Shown piece by piece: positions 42,701 through 55,552 of a stretch of DNA of 64,000 nt. The position numbers and the translations under genes are program-made. Source of the DNA: Yamagishiella unicocca (Eukaryota > Chlorophyta > Chlorophyceae > Chlamydomonadales > Volvocaceae); contig BDSL01000024.1 of the NCBI GenBank assembly GCA_003116995.1, positions 372,001 to 436,000 of the forward strand, in the 5' to 3' direction. Under the pieces are notes generated by a model. The model was given only the letters and a program-made list of their open reading frames with translations. It was not told the origin of the DNA and made no database searches. Position 1 is the first letter of the stretch. Each line of letters begins with the position of its first letter.

Positions 42701-45700
42701 AGCGCGGAGCTGCGGGCGGAGCGGTCCGATGCGGCGGCCCAGAGGGCGGCGGCGGCGGCGGCGCGGCGGGAGGCCGAGTCGGTGCGCGAGGCGCTGGGGG
42801 CGGAGCAGAAGGACAAGAAGGCGGAGCAGGTGGGCGGGGTTCCGGCGCCGGCGAGGTTACTGTTGCAGGCTAGGCTCCCGACGGCGTTAGGGGGGCGTGC
42901 AGGACGCCGGGAGCGCGAGGGGAAAGATTGGACGGGGCCAGGGTGTGATGACCAGTAGATAGCTTCCGTTCTCGCTTCTCGTCGCAGAGCCTTGGTGTGT
43001 TGAGGTTGGGTCGGTGGCCTTGATTGTGTTTGCGCAGATGCTCGTCGCACAGCGATTGCGACTAGTAACGACCTCTTTGAGCTCAAACCTTTTCCCATGT
43101 AGAAGCAACTGCAGCCTCGTCCTCCCGCCCTCCCAGTCACTTGTTCGCCGGTTCGTTTCTGCTCACCGTTTCCTGTGTCGTGTAACCCGGTCTTCCACGG
43201 CCCCCTCCCACGTGCCTATTCGCCGGTTCGTTTCTGCTCTTCGTATGTCGTGTAACCGGGTTTTCTCGGCCCCCTCCCACCTGACGCTGGCGGGTCATGC
43301 AGGAGCGAGCGGAGCGGCTGCAGCAGCAGGTGGAGGTGGAGAAGGCGTCAGCGGCAGCAGCGAGGCGAATGGCGGAGCAGCACGAGGGGGAGGTCAGGGC
43401 GGCGCGGACGCAGGCGGAGGACGAGCAGCGCGGGCGGCGAGGTAGGTCCCCCTAGACCAATTCGCCACACGCCTATACTCCTCTATTGCTTCCACCCGCC
43501 TTTCCAGCCCCCTCTCTGATCAGTCTCGGATGTAATTGCCATGGTCTGTCGAAGCAAGGCCTTATCTTCTGCATCGCGGATACCGCGCTGTCTTTCCCGT
43601 TGCTCCTCGCGTGTCGCCCAACATACCACTTCTAATCCCGCCTCAACACTTCTGGGCCTGCCGCTGCAACTCCATTGCCGAGGATCTCTGCCCCAAGATC
43701 GATGACTATCATGGCGCGCTGTTGCTGCAGCCGGCCTTCTCTTAAGCTTAACTAGCGCTGTTACTGTCTACCCCTCTATACTGTCACGGGGGTCAGCCCC
43801 AGCCCGGCCTTGCACTCCGCCCTTGCCTCACCTGTTGCCGCTCCCACCCCTCATACGCGTTTCTTCGCGACCCCTCGACCTTCACCCGTGCAGCCGCGTG
43901 TGAGGAGGCGCTGTCGCTGCGCGGCCAGATGGAGGACACCCGGAGGCAGCTGGGCGAGGCGCACGAGCGCATCTCGGCGCTGCAGGACGAGCTCGCCACC
44001 CGCCACCACCGCCTGTGCGGGCTGTCAAAGTCGCATGCCCAGGCGCAGCAGGTCAGAGGTCTGGTGCGGGCTGCCTGAGGCTAGAAGCGGCCCAGCACAC
44101 TGCCACCACCACCTCGCGTTTGGTCTGCCCACATGCTGCCTGCTGCTCTCCTACCCTTCTTTTCGCGTCGGCAGCTTCCCTCTCGGCCATAAACCCCGTA
44201 CGTTTACGTTACGGTAGCTGCACGACATCGTCCACCTTTTGTCGGCCTCGCCTGCCTCGTCGGCATTGTCCCCTTTTTGGCGGTATGCCATTGCGTAGGC
44301 GTTTCGGCGTTGCAAGCGATACTTTCCACCCAAGACGCACGTACTAAACCCAACCGGGCATCCCCGCCCTCCCTCCTTCCCCGGCCGCGTAGCTGCTCAG
44401 CGGGTTGCAGCAGACGGTCGCAGCGATGGCCCACATGCACTCCAGCATGGGCCACCAGTACTCTGAGGCGCTGGCGTCAGCGGCCAGCAACGATTCCATG
44501 CCCGGGGGCGGCGGCGGCGGTGATGCTGGCGGCGGCGGTGGCGGCGGAGACGGCCATAACGCGCATGGGGCAGGGCACACGCAGCAGCAGCAAATGCTGG
44601 GAGTCGGAATGTCCTTGGCGCCGCAGACGGAGACGACTTGCACGGACGAGCGGACTGGGGTGCTGGCGCTGGGTGACAACAACGCGGCGCTGCGGCAGCT
44701 GATGCAGTCGCAGCTGGGCGGCAGCCTGGTGAGGGGGCGGGCGGTTCCAGGGCTGCAGTGGTGGCGGTGGGGGGTGGTATAAAAACCGTATTACGCAACG
44801 GGACAGGATAGTTGGCGCATGGTGGCGGTGGGGGGGGGTGCGAGGTGCAGTGCGGGACAGTGTGCCGCAGCAGTGTGCCGCAGCAGTGTGTCGTTGCCGT
44901 GTACCGCAGCTGTGTACCGCAGCCGTGTGCTGCAGCCGTGTGCTGCAGCCGTGTGCTGCAGCCGTGTGCTGCAGCCGTGCGCCGCAGTGCGTTTGCTTGC
45001 CTGCTGTCTGCTGCAACGCAGCACGGTAGCTGCCCTTACCGTTTCCACTTTGTGAATGGTGCTAAGGCAGGGTTCGGGCGAAGCCGGAACGGCGGCCGTC
45101 CGTCCTCCTGCACGGCTTGGAAGACGCATCAAGCGAGCACGTCAACGCTCATTTGCGGCCCGCAAGATCATTCATCCGCGCCGTGACGCCTCTAGGCAAC
45201 TGCCACTGGTCACTCACGATTTTTTTGTGTTTTAGATGTTTTACTTCAACCCTTTCAACCCTCTACTCCGGCCGCCCCACCCTGCTCCTCCCTTCCGCCC
45301 CCAGGCCCCACCTCAGCACCAGCAGTCGCATATGGGAATGGGCATGGGCACCGTGCAGCTGCACCACTCGATGCCCGGCTTCCCATTCCCCGCCCCCACC
45401 GGCCACGGCCAGGCAACCGGCGCAAATGGCGCAGTCGCCTTCGGCAGCGCCGACCCCGCTGGCCTGCTGATCACCCCCGGCGCCCTGGCCCCTGGCGGCG
45501 CCACTCCAAACCTCACGCAGCAGCTGCACATGATGTCCCAGCAGCAACATCAGCACCAACACCAGCAGCAGCAGCACCTCAACCACGGCATGCAGCAGCA
45601 GCAACACCAGCAACAGCACCCGGGATTTGGGCTGCCTGGCGCAGTAGGGCGCCCCAGTGGGGGCCCGGGCGGCAGCTTCGCTTTGACCGGAGGCGCGTCG

Positions 45701-47245
45701 CAGCCGCTGCCTCCCGGCATCGGTGCGGGCATGGGGACGCCGCAGTTGCCCTCGGGTGGCGGCGGTCGAGGTGGAACCCAGCCGGGCTCGTTCATAACGC
45801 CACACTTGCAGGCGCTGCCGGCAAGCCAGCAGCAGCTGCCGCCATCGCAGCAACAGTTCCCGCAGCTGGGCTGCCCGGACGTGACACCGACAGGAGCTGT
45901 ATTCCCCGGTACCTGCGGCGCTAGCCAACTGCCTCCGGGCAGCCTGCCGCCGCCGTCGCAGCAACAACAGCAGCAGCAGCACACGGCTGGTGACCCTTTC
46001 CGCACGGCTGCTGCCGGCGTTTGGCCGGGTCAGGATATTAAGAGCGGTGGTGGCGGCGGCGGTGGTGGTAATGGCGCCGCTCCTTCGTGCGCGTCTGCCA
46101 GCCAAAACACAACCCTTGCGACGGAGGGCGCTGGCGGTGGCGCCGCCGGCGCTGAGGAGAGGCAGGACGAGAACGTAGACGGCGGAGGAGAGGACGACGA
46201 GGAGGGCGTCGGCTACACCAGCCGCATGCACCTTGGCGGCGCAGCGGGCGCGCCGTGTGGAGCCGGTGGTGGTGGCACTGCGGCGGGCGCGATGGAGGTG
46301 GACTGTCCTGGCACGTCCGACACGCCGCGGAAGCAGGAGGGGGGGCCGGAGGGTCGGAACCCGCAGTCGCAGCAGGTGCTGCTCGGTACCCCCGCTGTGG
46401 CGCAGGTGCATGTCGGCATCGAGGGCATGGGGTCGGGTGGTGCGCCGAGGAGGCCGTCGCAGCAGGCGGTGCCGAACGGAGCGGCGATCGGTGCAGCTGC
46501 GGCAGCGGCGACACCGCCTGCACCTGGACACAACGTTCCAGGGGCGTGGCCGAGGCTGTTTAGCAGGCACCTAACCCCCACCAAGCCCCGGACCGACTGT
46601 GCTGCTGCTGACTACGCTGCCGCTACGGCGGCGGCCGGTGCAGTTGGTGATGGGGACGCTGGCGCGACGCCAGCTAGCCGGCCTCGAGGCGCAACTCACC
46701 ACGCGGGAGGCGCTGGTGCAGTATACCTGGGTTACGACAGCGGCAGAGAGGGGCGGCAGAGCCAGCAGGAGTTTGCGGGCGGCAGGCAGGCAGCGTACGG
46801 CGATGACGGCGAGTGCGGCCATGCCGAGGGCGCCGACCCGCACTCGCAGGGCATTGAGGCAGGGCTCCAGCATCAGCAGCGGCAGCGCCAACAGCCGTTG
46901 CTGCAGTCGGCGGAGCTCGCGGGCACTGCCGGAACTGGCCGCGGGGATGGCAGCCAGCTGTTGCGCGGGTTCGCTGAGGGCCAGCGTGACAGCCTGGCGC
47001 AGGTGTATGGGACGGTTCCCGGGGCTGGTCGGGAGGGCTCACCCGGAGGGGCTGCTGGAGGCTGCGACGATGATCTCAGCGGCTCTGCGCGCCATGTGGC
47101 CGCCGCGGCGGCTCTGCTGGCGGCGCCGCTGCTTCTGCCGCCGGGCTCAGAGGAGGCGCATGACGAAGGCGGTGGGGGCGAAGGGCACGGCCGTTGCGTT
47201 TCAAAGGGTTACGGCAGCGGGGAGGAAATGGATGAGTATGATTGA
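39723..47245 (+). CDS. FHA-domain coiled-coil protein with Gln/Gly-rich C-terminus
   Basis: Eleven exons keep frame: 39723-39902, 40081-40220, 40605-40917, 41094-41450, 41881-42000, 42262-42426, 42662-42829, 43303-43441, 43894-44051, 44393-44728 and 45305-47245 (1,338 residues). Exons 1-2 encode a forkhead-associated domain at about residues 20-107: GTLKIGRN, SGVHCRV, FVEDTSTNGTFVDGERI. FHA domains bind phosphothreonine peptides, so a role in signalling or DNA-damage/cell-cycle scaffolding is possible but not shown. Exons 5-9 encode about 250 residues of heptad-like, Glu/Ala/Arg-rich coiled coil (QAEQLRREYDDVARNLAAL, AAAREELERLSAELRAERS). The last exon encodes 646 residues rich in Gln, Gly and Pro, ending GSGEEMDEYD. 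No catalytic domain is seen. Each coiled-coil exon from 4 to 7 is a multiple of three and phase 0. This suits exon duplication or skipping. Confidence 0.85.
41717..41855 (+). repeat. ~46-bp tandem repeat, three units
   Basis: Units starting CCCTGTTCAATCGCCGTATG at 41717, 41764 and 41809 lie in FHA-gene intron 4, close to the acceptor of exon 5. Confidence 0.88.
43140..43275 (+). repeat. Short dispersed intron repeat, tandem pair
   Basis: Two copies side by side (43140-43195 and 43203-43272) share TTCGCCGGTTCGTTTCTGCT and GTCGTGTAACC, just before exon 8 of the FHA gene, in the gene's orientation. Confidence 0.8.
44768..44990. repeat. Dispersed repeat (minus) and GCAGCCGTGTGCT minisatellite
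   Basis: 44768-44822 is the reverse complement of the 18950-19000 repeat type, antisense to the FHA gene. 44865-44987 is a 15-bp minisatellite built on GCAGCCGTGTGCT. Both lie in FHA-gene intron 10. Confidence 0.8.
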
Positions 47246-49697
47246 GGCGGCGGGTGTATGCCCATTGCTTTCGCGACCTGTTAGAATCAGTGGGCATCCA
47301 GTCACCCGCTGGTACGTTACTGGTACGTTACTGTGAGCGGGTGAACATGACGATGATGGCGTCATGTATATTACAGCCGATGTCGCATCGAGGTAATGGC
47401 GTGTAGGCGCAACACAACTTGTGGGTGTGTAACACAAGGCGTCCACTGCGCGGGATTTAGAAATGGGATTACCGCTAATAAAATCAGCTGCCTGTCGTAA
47501 GCCGTGAGGAATGACCCTTCGCATTACCACCGACCGCAAGAGAGCTTGCTGATAAACGTAATTGCGGCTGCGCTATCGTCCCGCAGGGCAGTCTGCGGTG
47601 CAGCGAGCGGTAATTAGTGTTATTACCGCTTCACAGGCCGAACGTAAAATGATCACAAAAGCGGCGCCATGTCGTAAGCAGAAGACCCCTGTGAACCCCT
47701 GCAGCGTACCAGGCCACTAATTCCACAGGCGTCCTGATTCCCAACCTGCCTGGTGCTGACTCCAATCCGAGCTGACATCCTGATTCACTTAAATTACGGC
47801 ACTGGACTAGCGTGCTCCTGGAAATAGCAGTACCGATAGTCCTGATATAAAGGAGCGCTTCAGGTCGTGCATCAGCAGCAGCAATGGCTAGCCGCGAAAC
47901 GACCCTTTGCTACCTACCAGTAGCACCCATGCGCGGGGTCATGCGGTCCCCGTCGCAGTCGCCAGAAAGCTCGAGTCGCCCCATCCGCAGCGTTTCGGCA
48001 TGCAGGAGGACCCTGCCGACAACGCCGTTCGACACCAGCACCAATGCGCCCGCCCGCTACGTGACTACCGCTCCCCACACGAACAAACGCTCGCCCACCA
48101 TCTGTCCAACACGCCGATGCGCCCGATGGCTCTACTTTTCTACCATACGGTCAGTTTGGGGCCCATCTTAAAAGTTAGTTACGACTAAACCGCCGCGTTT
48201 GTATGAAGGTATGACCAGGTAGATCGCCCAAAAGAAGGCCGCCGACATCGCTGTCGTCGTTCCTACCGCGCGCTGTCGCTGCCAGCCCTGGCTACGGGTC
48301 AAGAGGGTTGGACCACACCTGACCACAGGGCAGGCGACCAACCAGCCACAGCAGAGCCAGCCGCCAGGGGCGGCCAGCAGGGATGCAATGCGGAACGGAT
48401 ACAACAACAGAGCGCACGAACCCAGATGGGCCTAGCATGATAGGCTCCCAGAGCAAGCGTTTGGGAAACGTGTATGACCCGGAAAGCTGACCCCACACGC
48501 AGAGCTGGGCCACCAGTCACAGTGTCACGTACTGCGCCCCACCCAAACTCACACGCAAGGAGGGCCTTAACTAGCTGGAGAATAGAAGAGCCCGTGGCCG
48601 CCCCTTGCGTGCATGGCGAGGTGCCAGCGCGCAAGGTAAAAAAACAAACATGCAGGACACCCGAGCCGGAAACACAGCTGCGAGCAGCATGCAAAAATAA
48701 ACTAATTAAATGTCATCTACACCACCCTATGTACCGATACTCCCAAGCGCTCGCAGACTACCAATTGGACGTAGCTTAACTACGGGAAAAACCACGCGTA
48801 AGTGGCAACTCCACTGTATGCCAGGCGACGAGCCCCCCCCTGAATAACACCTCCGCGAAAGAGTCCTCAGGGCAGGCTCGACATACGGCCACGCACCAGC
48901 GCACGCGGAGCACGGCACTCTTGCGTGCACATGCCCAAAAACACAGCGACCCGACCCCTCGTTCAAAACTCACTCGCGTCGCAAAAGGACGCTCATACTG
49001 TGATGTCTCCCGTTATCGCTTATCAGTACACGGGCGCATCCTGCGACGACGACGCAGGCGTCAGCCCTATCTTGTGAATACCTGTACATGGATCTTTGCT
49101 CCCCGCGCCCTCCTACCGAGCAGCCCGAGGCTCCCCCCAAGTTGCACGGCTTCCCAACCGACCCACGAGCTGCTGCATCCAAACCGAATCGAGGGTGACA
49201 AAGCGTTTCATCTGTGTCAGGCTGCCAGGTGGACGTGTCGTACGTGTCGTACGTGCAAACCTTCCGGTTTGGCCCCACGCGGCCTGCTGCCAGCGCGCTG
49301 TCGTACGACACTTCATGATCACCATTCCCTGATACCCCCATCCCCAGACTGCTCCTCGTACCCGTCTAAGGTATCTGCTTGCGAAACTAACCTAGCAAGT
49401 ATTAGAATACGCCGATGAAGGCGTGCTATCCACACTTCGCAGGCACATCGACGGGCACACCGGCCGAAGATCGCCAAAGCAGCGGTTGGGGCCGGAGGAG
49501 CTAGCAGGTGCGGTGAACCGATTATGCATGGCCGACAGAGCAAAACGCGCTCGCATTTGTTCACTCGCACGTGCGCAAATAAAGCAATGTGGGTAATTAT
49601 GCTTGCCCAGTTGCGATGTTATATCTCCGTGAGCATAAATAATTGCAGTGCGCTGAGCGCTGTCGGCGAAGGCTGCCTTGGCGGAGGCTGCCGAAGT
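47246..49697. other. Spacer between FHA and PAQR genes (convergent 3' ends)
   Basis: Holds the FHA-gene 3' untranslated region. No other gene is recognised; the open frame at 47884-48171 has no family resemblance. The region between convergent genes is lower in GC than the exons. Confidence 0.4.
47428..47432 (+). promoter_or_regulatory. Polyadenylation signal TGTAA of the FHA gene
   Basis: The TGTAA lies 183 nt after the stop codon, a typical distance for volvocine genes. Confidence 0.5.
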
Positions 49698-52519
49698 TTA
49701 CCAGGTCCCGCCCCGAAGAGTAGCGGCCCAGTCCGCCCGCTGGCTGTACAGGTAGGAGAGGTAGGGGTAGGCGCAGTTGTAGGCGGTGAAACACAGGATG
49801 TGCATCAGGTTGTGTGAGAAACCCTGTGGCGGATGGCGGCAGGGGCGAAAGGTCAGGGTTAGTCATGAGACAGGGCGACGAGTCGGGGCGTCCGTGAGGC
49901 CGCAGACCGTTCGCACGAACACATTCGAAAGTCGAGAGGAAGACGCTTGGGTCGGCACTGAATAGCTCATGGAGGGGCGGGGGCACATCCCACGCGCCCC
50001 GTCGCAAAATCGTAACCCCGCCATACGCCGTACAGCACCCGCCCGCCCCGCTCGTCGCGCAACGATACCGAACGCTCAAGCCAACCAGCCCCAGAAAAAA
50101 AACACGAATTAACCGCGGCGCAGTGTCTCGTCTCGTCTGGGGTCACGCACCGCCAGGTCAAAGACTTCTGGGATGTGGCGCTGCGGCCAGTGCGTTGCGT
50201 AAACAAGCGCTCCGCTGGAGTGGCAGCCGAGCACCACCAGCGCGATGCCCAGCTCGGGCCAGACCTTGCCCTACAGGTGCGAGAACCGGAACGAGGCGAG
50301 GCCGCCCAGAAAGCGCATGAGTGCGGGTGTAGCCCGGGGCCCGGGTGGCCCGCACGTGGTACGGCATGATGCGATGTACGGCATGGCGCGATCGATGCAG
50401 GGACTGCCAGGACGTTGGTGGCGTCGGCAGCCGCACCCATCCGGGGCGAAACATCTAAAACCGCGATGGGTAAGCGAACGGCACGACGTAAAACGAGATT
50501 GCCGGCATCTACCGGCGCAGGGTTCAATGCGGCACATACGTGCACGTAACTTGCATGTAACATGCATGTAACATGCAATTACGGTGCAGTCGCGTCCCCC
50601 CTCCGCGGCAGCGCGGTGGGAGCAGGCAGGTGACACCACGGCGCAAGACGGAGTGTGCTCCCCGCCGAGATACAGGCCGTACATACGCGCCGGGCCAGCA
50701 GCGTGTTGCCTGGCTGCAGCTCAGCCTCCAATGCCGACCAGTTCCCTTCTCTGCCAGCCCAACCCGACCCGCCAGGCTGCGAACGCATGAGCGCCTCCGC
50801 ATGCTCGGACGTCGACATGCGGGCGCCAAAACCCAAACCCAAACCCATGGGACGCACATTCACGCAACACCGCCGCCTTTTGAACCCAACCGCCCCGCCT
50901 CCCACCACCCCGCATCGCCGACCGACCCATCACACTCCAAAGGTCCAAACCGGCAGCACCCCGCCACTTGCGCTTTTCCCCGAGTCCCTGAACAGCGCTG
51001 GCGCAGTGCAGTGAGGCCCGGCACGAACCTGCAGCACCACCGCTGCCATGCCCCGCAGCACCAGCGGCAGGTAATAGCCCATGCTTGTCAGCCCAATCAT
51101 GCCCACTATGCGCCGCCGGTCGAGCTGCTGCTTGGGTTGCAGGGCCTGCACGCAGCGGATGCCCAGCGCCGCTGCGCAGCCCACCAGCGCCGTCCACGCC
51201 AGGGACAGCCATAGCCCGAACGTGAAGTACGACAGGGCGTACGTGGCGCACGTGTTGAGGACGAGGATGAAGGTGAGGTCGAGCTTGCGCCAGCGGTTGG
51301 CCACCGATGGCGACTGAGGCGCGGAAGGTGCGGGGGCGGGTGGGGGCGCCGGGGGCGGGGTGGCGGGGGTTCGGTATTGTGGTGGAGCGCGAACGACAAG
51401 CGGTACGGATTAAGGGGCCGGCGGCTGGGGGAGGGTGGGATTGGCGGCGATGTGGCACAGCCGGAGCGCAATGTGCAGTAATTTGCCGTTGTTCATGAAG
51501 ATTGCGCATGCATACGGCGTGAAATGACGGGTCAACAAAGACCCGGCCACGCGCGATTGCGGTTGGACAACTGTTGTTTGCGGAAGAACTACTGCTGCCG
51601 ACGTCAGCGAAAGGGAAGGCGAAGGTGCTGGCGTATGCAACGCAAGGTGATCCTGTGAACTCATGTCGCGTCCTGTGAACACAGACGCCGAGCAATGGCG
51701 GAACCTGAAGCGGAGCCTAGCGGAGCGCGCGAAAGGACCTCAAACCAGCATCGTTGTTTGCCGCAATTCCATATGGGCTCCTGTCAATATACATCTATGT
51801 CAACCTATAAATTCAGTCTCGCGTTGCACGAGCCTTCTGAGCAGGGATATCGCCATCCGGGGGCACGCACCGCTGCGGCCTAACAGCGCTTCCGCTGGAT
51901 TGAAAAACATCGAGCAAAATAAACGCTTTTAATCCTGTTTAGCCCATTCAATAGTGCCCCCAAACCGCGTGGGCGTTCCCATATATCTTACCATGCACAG
52001 GAAAGTGTGATACCCGCACGAAAGAGGGCCGTGCAGCGTTTGGCCAATCCATGCAACAAGGAAAGGTGAAAAATCCAACCAGCTGCACCGTAGGTTGCTG
52101 ACGGTGTCCGCGAACAGGACCAGACCCATAATTACTGACAGTAGGGTGGTCCACGCGTTGACAGTCTCGTTGTGTAGACTGAACAGACTTAGCAAACACT
52201 CAAAGTAATTTCCACCTCGACGGTATCCGTACTTCAGGTAAGGAAAACGCTGCCACGGCTCCACCTGGTCGGAGGTCAGGCAGGTGGCAAGTGGCGGTGT
52301 AGCTTGCTGCCTCTTAAGCCCAACATCGCCACCATCCGAATGCATTTTTTTCTCCTCGCACTCATTGAAGGACTGGTAGATGCGCTGCCTGACGGGACTT
52401 GCCGGCGGGGCCCTTGGCCCCCGAAAGGGGCCTGCCTCGGCTCCGTTTCCGCTGCTGCTGCACTTTCGATCGGACTCGAACGAATACGGACCCCGCGAAC
52501 CTGCTCCCATGGACACCAT
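49698..52519 (-). CDS. PAQR / haemolysin-III family seven-helix membrane protein
   Basis: Four minus-strand exons in transcript order, 52519-51992, 51313-51029, 50270-50151 and 49823-49698, are all phase 0 and give 352 residues ending in GGTW and TAA. The family pattern is complete. YLKYGYRRGGNYFECLLSLF and LHNETVNAWTTLL precede helix 1. LSCGYHTF gives the SxxxH motif of helix 2. RKLDLTFILVLN carries the conserved Asp. GFSHNLMHILCF gives HxxxH before helix 7. In adiponectin receptors these His and Asp residues hold a zinc ion and ceramidase activity has been shown, so a membrane hydrolase or lipid-sensing receptor role is plausible. About 110 residues precede the helices; they are Pro/Gly-rich and have no clear targeting signal. 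The start is the first ATG of the open frame. Confidence 0.9.
50550..50582. repeat. Palindromic TTGCATGTAACATGCA repeats
   Basis: Near-palindromic units TTGCATGTAACATGCA and TGTAACATGCAA lie in PAQR intron 2 and could form a short hairpin. No function is inferred. Confidence 0.6.
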
Positions 52520-54207
52520 TTATCCCAGACCAATGGTGGCAACGTCGTGGCGCAGGACCTGCTTGCATACTACCGGTAATTCCCGTTGCCAAGGCCGATC
52601 AAGCGATATTCACTACATTGAGAACTTCTGCAAACCTCTTACGAAAAAAGTCATCTTCGCACAGATTTCAGGATGTTGGAACCAGAGGAACCGATTGTAC
52701 GATACGTCCAGAAGAAGAAGCAGAAGGCGGATGGATGGAAGCTATGTGCTTTGTGGGTTGCCTCAAGAATTCGATTCTGCTTGTCTTATGACTTACTTAT
52801 CTAATGCTTATGGACTATGCACGGATTTGGGCCGGTGATACGCAGCTCGCAAACGTTTCCACACTTCCCCATGCCCTGGTAGCGGCATTTACTGTTTTTT
52901 TTACAAAAGTGGTACTGTTTTGTGCAAGACCAATGTCGCCATTGTACGCAGAGCCAGCCTGGGAACCAAGCATCCCCTCCCGGGAACCCAGGAGACCTCG
53001 ACAATCAGGGACCGTGTTTTCCCTAATGAGTCCCAGTCTTTGGTTCAATAAAGAAACGAGGGCGGAATTATTACACCACAGTCTTGCATTGGATCATGCA
53101 AGCATTGAGCGCTGTCGACACCGAACGAGTCGGGCTTGGAGTCGGCCACCCACGGGCCACGGCCAGCCAGGAAAGCAAAACTGCAGGACGGCTGGACATC
53201 GCCGGCCATGGTTATGCACCGTTGCCATTATCCGCTACACATCGCTCGACACCCGCCTGGGTCTGCAACAGCCCCGCCGCGGCACGTGACGTGCGGCACG
53301 TGGTTGTACAGGTGAGACGAAACTCCACTTGGTACATCACAACAAGCGCGCCAGGCAGCATCGGAAGGGGTGGAGACCTCGGGGCAACCAAGCCCACAAA
53401 CACAGGACCCACAAAGGCACAATCGCACGGTCCAACGGGCGCCGCCCGCGTGTGCGAGTTGCCAAGCAGCGGCATCGCATCCGGCGGAAAATGGGGCCCG
53501 TGGCTTGGCCCAGGAAGGGCCACCTCCGTACATTACCATCACAGTTATCAGCTAATAATTCACTAGTTTTTATAGTCACCAAACTGCAATGCCATAGCCG
53601 GCGTCCAGACGAAAGCCAAACCCAAAGTGCGGACCGGGGCCCGGGGACCCAGGGGTCCAGGCTCTCTCAGCAGGGAGAGCCTGGACCCCTGGGTCACGGC
53701 TCCCCCTGCTGAGACCCACACAGCGCGCGTGCGCTGCAAAGAGGCGCAGCAGCGGTGAATCGAGGTGGAAATGTAGGGGAGTTTCGAAATCGCTTTGTAA
53801 CCACGAAAAAGGCACTGGCGCTTTGCAAAGAACCCGACGCCTTAGTGACGCGACAGGCAATTAGGCGTTGTCCATAGCTGCCGGAATTTCCGACCCTCCT
53901 AACCGCTCCAATTGTGAACTACTCAATGCCACATTCGCGAACGGAATATGTCTGACCAACGCTTCGGTATATGAGCGCATAATTACAACCGGTAGACAAC
54001 TTGCACAATCTTTTGAAGGATGACATTATGACGAGAATGGGCGAAAGTTCGGCCGGAAGGAAGTCCACAAAGGATGCCGTACCATCCTAACCTCCATTGA
54101 TCACGCCATGGCTGCCAGTGTTACCACGAATAGCGGCATTAGCGCGTTGTCATCTGCTATAAAGGTTTGTATTCACGGAGCTTTGTACATCCCGTCCGGC
54201 TGTGGCA
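52520..54207. other. Divergent intergenic region with a perfect short hairpin
   Basis: Separates the PAQR gene (minus) and the hydrolase gene (plus), so it carries both promoters. No gene is recognised. The hairpin at 53646-53695 is listed separately. Confidence 0.45.
53646..53695. other. Perfect 21-bp inverted repeat (8-nt loop)
   Basis: GACCCAGGGGTCCAGGCTCT plus C at 53646-53666 is the exact reverse complement of 53675-53695, with TCAGCAGG between. The stem length is in the small-RNA range. It could be a foldback small-RNA precursor, a transposon remnant or a chance structure. Confidence 0.85.
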
Positions 54208-54932
54208 ATGCTCCAGCGCCTGATGCCGTCGTCAGCAGCTCTCGGGTCTTCCAGGACCGCGCATTGTTGCACTAGTTCCAGATCACAACAGCAACGATCA
54301 ACCTTTCCAAGAGCGTCTATCACCACCACAGGTGGCTCGCCGCTGACACTCGCTTGGGCGCGGCCGCCGCATCCGGGGGCGTGTTTCGCTCAGCGCCAAA
54401 GTAATAAATCAAAGCGGACTGCAACAGCTCGCGCCGTTATGCACTCCGCGGCCGCTGCTGCTGGCGGTGCAGCAGCGGCTTCGGAGCGCCGTGCGCCGGA
54501 GATTTCAGTCTTCCAGCACTTGATCATTCGTAAGTACTACTACGTACCCAACTACCTAGTTTCCAGGCATACCCTCCCTGCCCTGCCTACCTGGGTGCCG
54601 CTGCGTGGCTCGCACTGCGCGCGGCAGACCGATCCCGGCGACCTTCTTGCGTCGCGACACCGCCCGGCCCTACCTACATCACCCCACGCACAGCAGCACA
54701 AAGCTATCTAGATAGCCCACACCCACCTAGGCTCCCCGCTCTGCCTCCGTCCCTCCCTGCCCTCCGTCCCTGCCCTCGGGCGCACACCGCGCTCGTGTGT
54801 ATGCAGCCCCCGTACATCACCCCGGTGGTGCCGCTGCTGCCACCGAGGACTGCCTACTGGCGGTCGCCCCCGGGGCGCTGTTGGCGCCAGAAGCATTCAA
54901 GGCCCTGGCGGCCGCAACCCAGGTGCGTTCAC

Positions 54933-54977
<45 letters not shown>

Positions 54978-55517
54978 GCCGGCCGGCTGATTTCTGGGGC
55001 CACGCACATTCGGTAGCTAGGTATTCCATTCGTTGCTAGGGATGCGGTGTTCAGCGCTACGGCGGCGGGATGCCTGATCCCAGCCACGCAGCCAACAGCT
55101 TGGTTAGGCCCCTCCACCAAATGGATGGACGCACACATACAGAAGGAAATGCCGGCAGCGTGACCCTGCCTGCTGCTCGCACACGCAGCCACCCAGCAGC
55201 GCCCTAGCTTGCCCGCCAGCCCGCACGCACGAACCACATGCACCTCCTAACTACAACCAGCCGCCGCCGACACACCGGGGCCCCTGAACGGACGACAGGC
55301 GGCGTCACCGCACCTGCGGCTGTGGTGCGGCATCATCAACATCGACGTCGCAAGCCTCGCAACGCAGCTCTGTGGACCGGACGCGGGCTTTCCGGTACGT
55401 ACGGACGTACGGACGCACGTACATGTGCGTCGTATACATTGATCCGCCGGCGTTGCGGAAGTACGCACGGCCGCTCGGAAGGCGGGGAGATGCACATCGC
55501 GCGGCGCCGCCTGCTGC

Positions 55518-55552
<35 letters not shown>

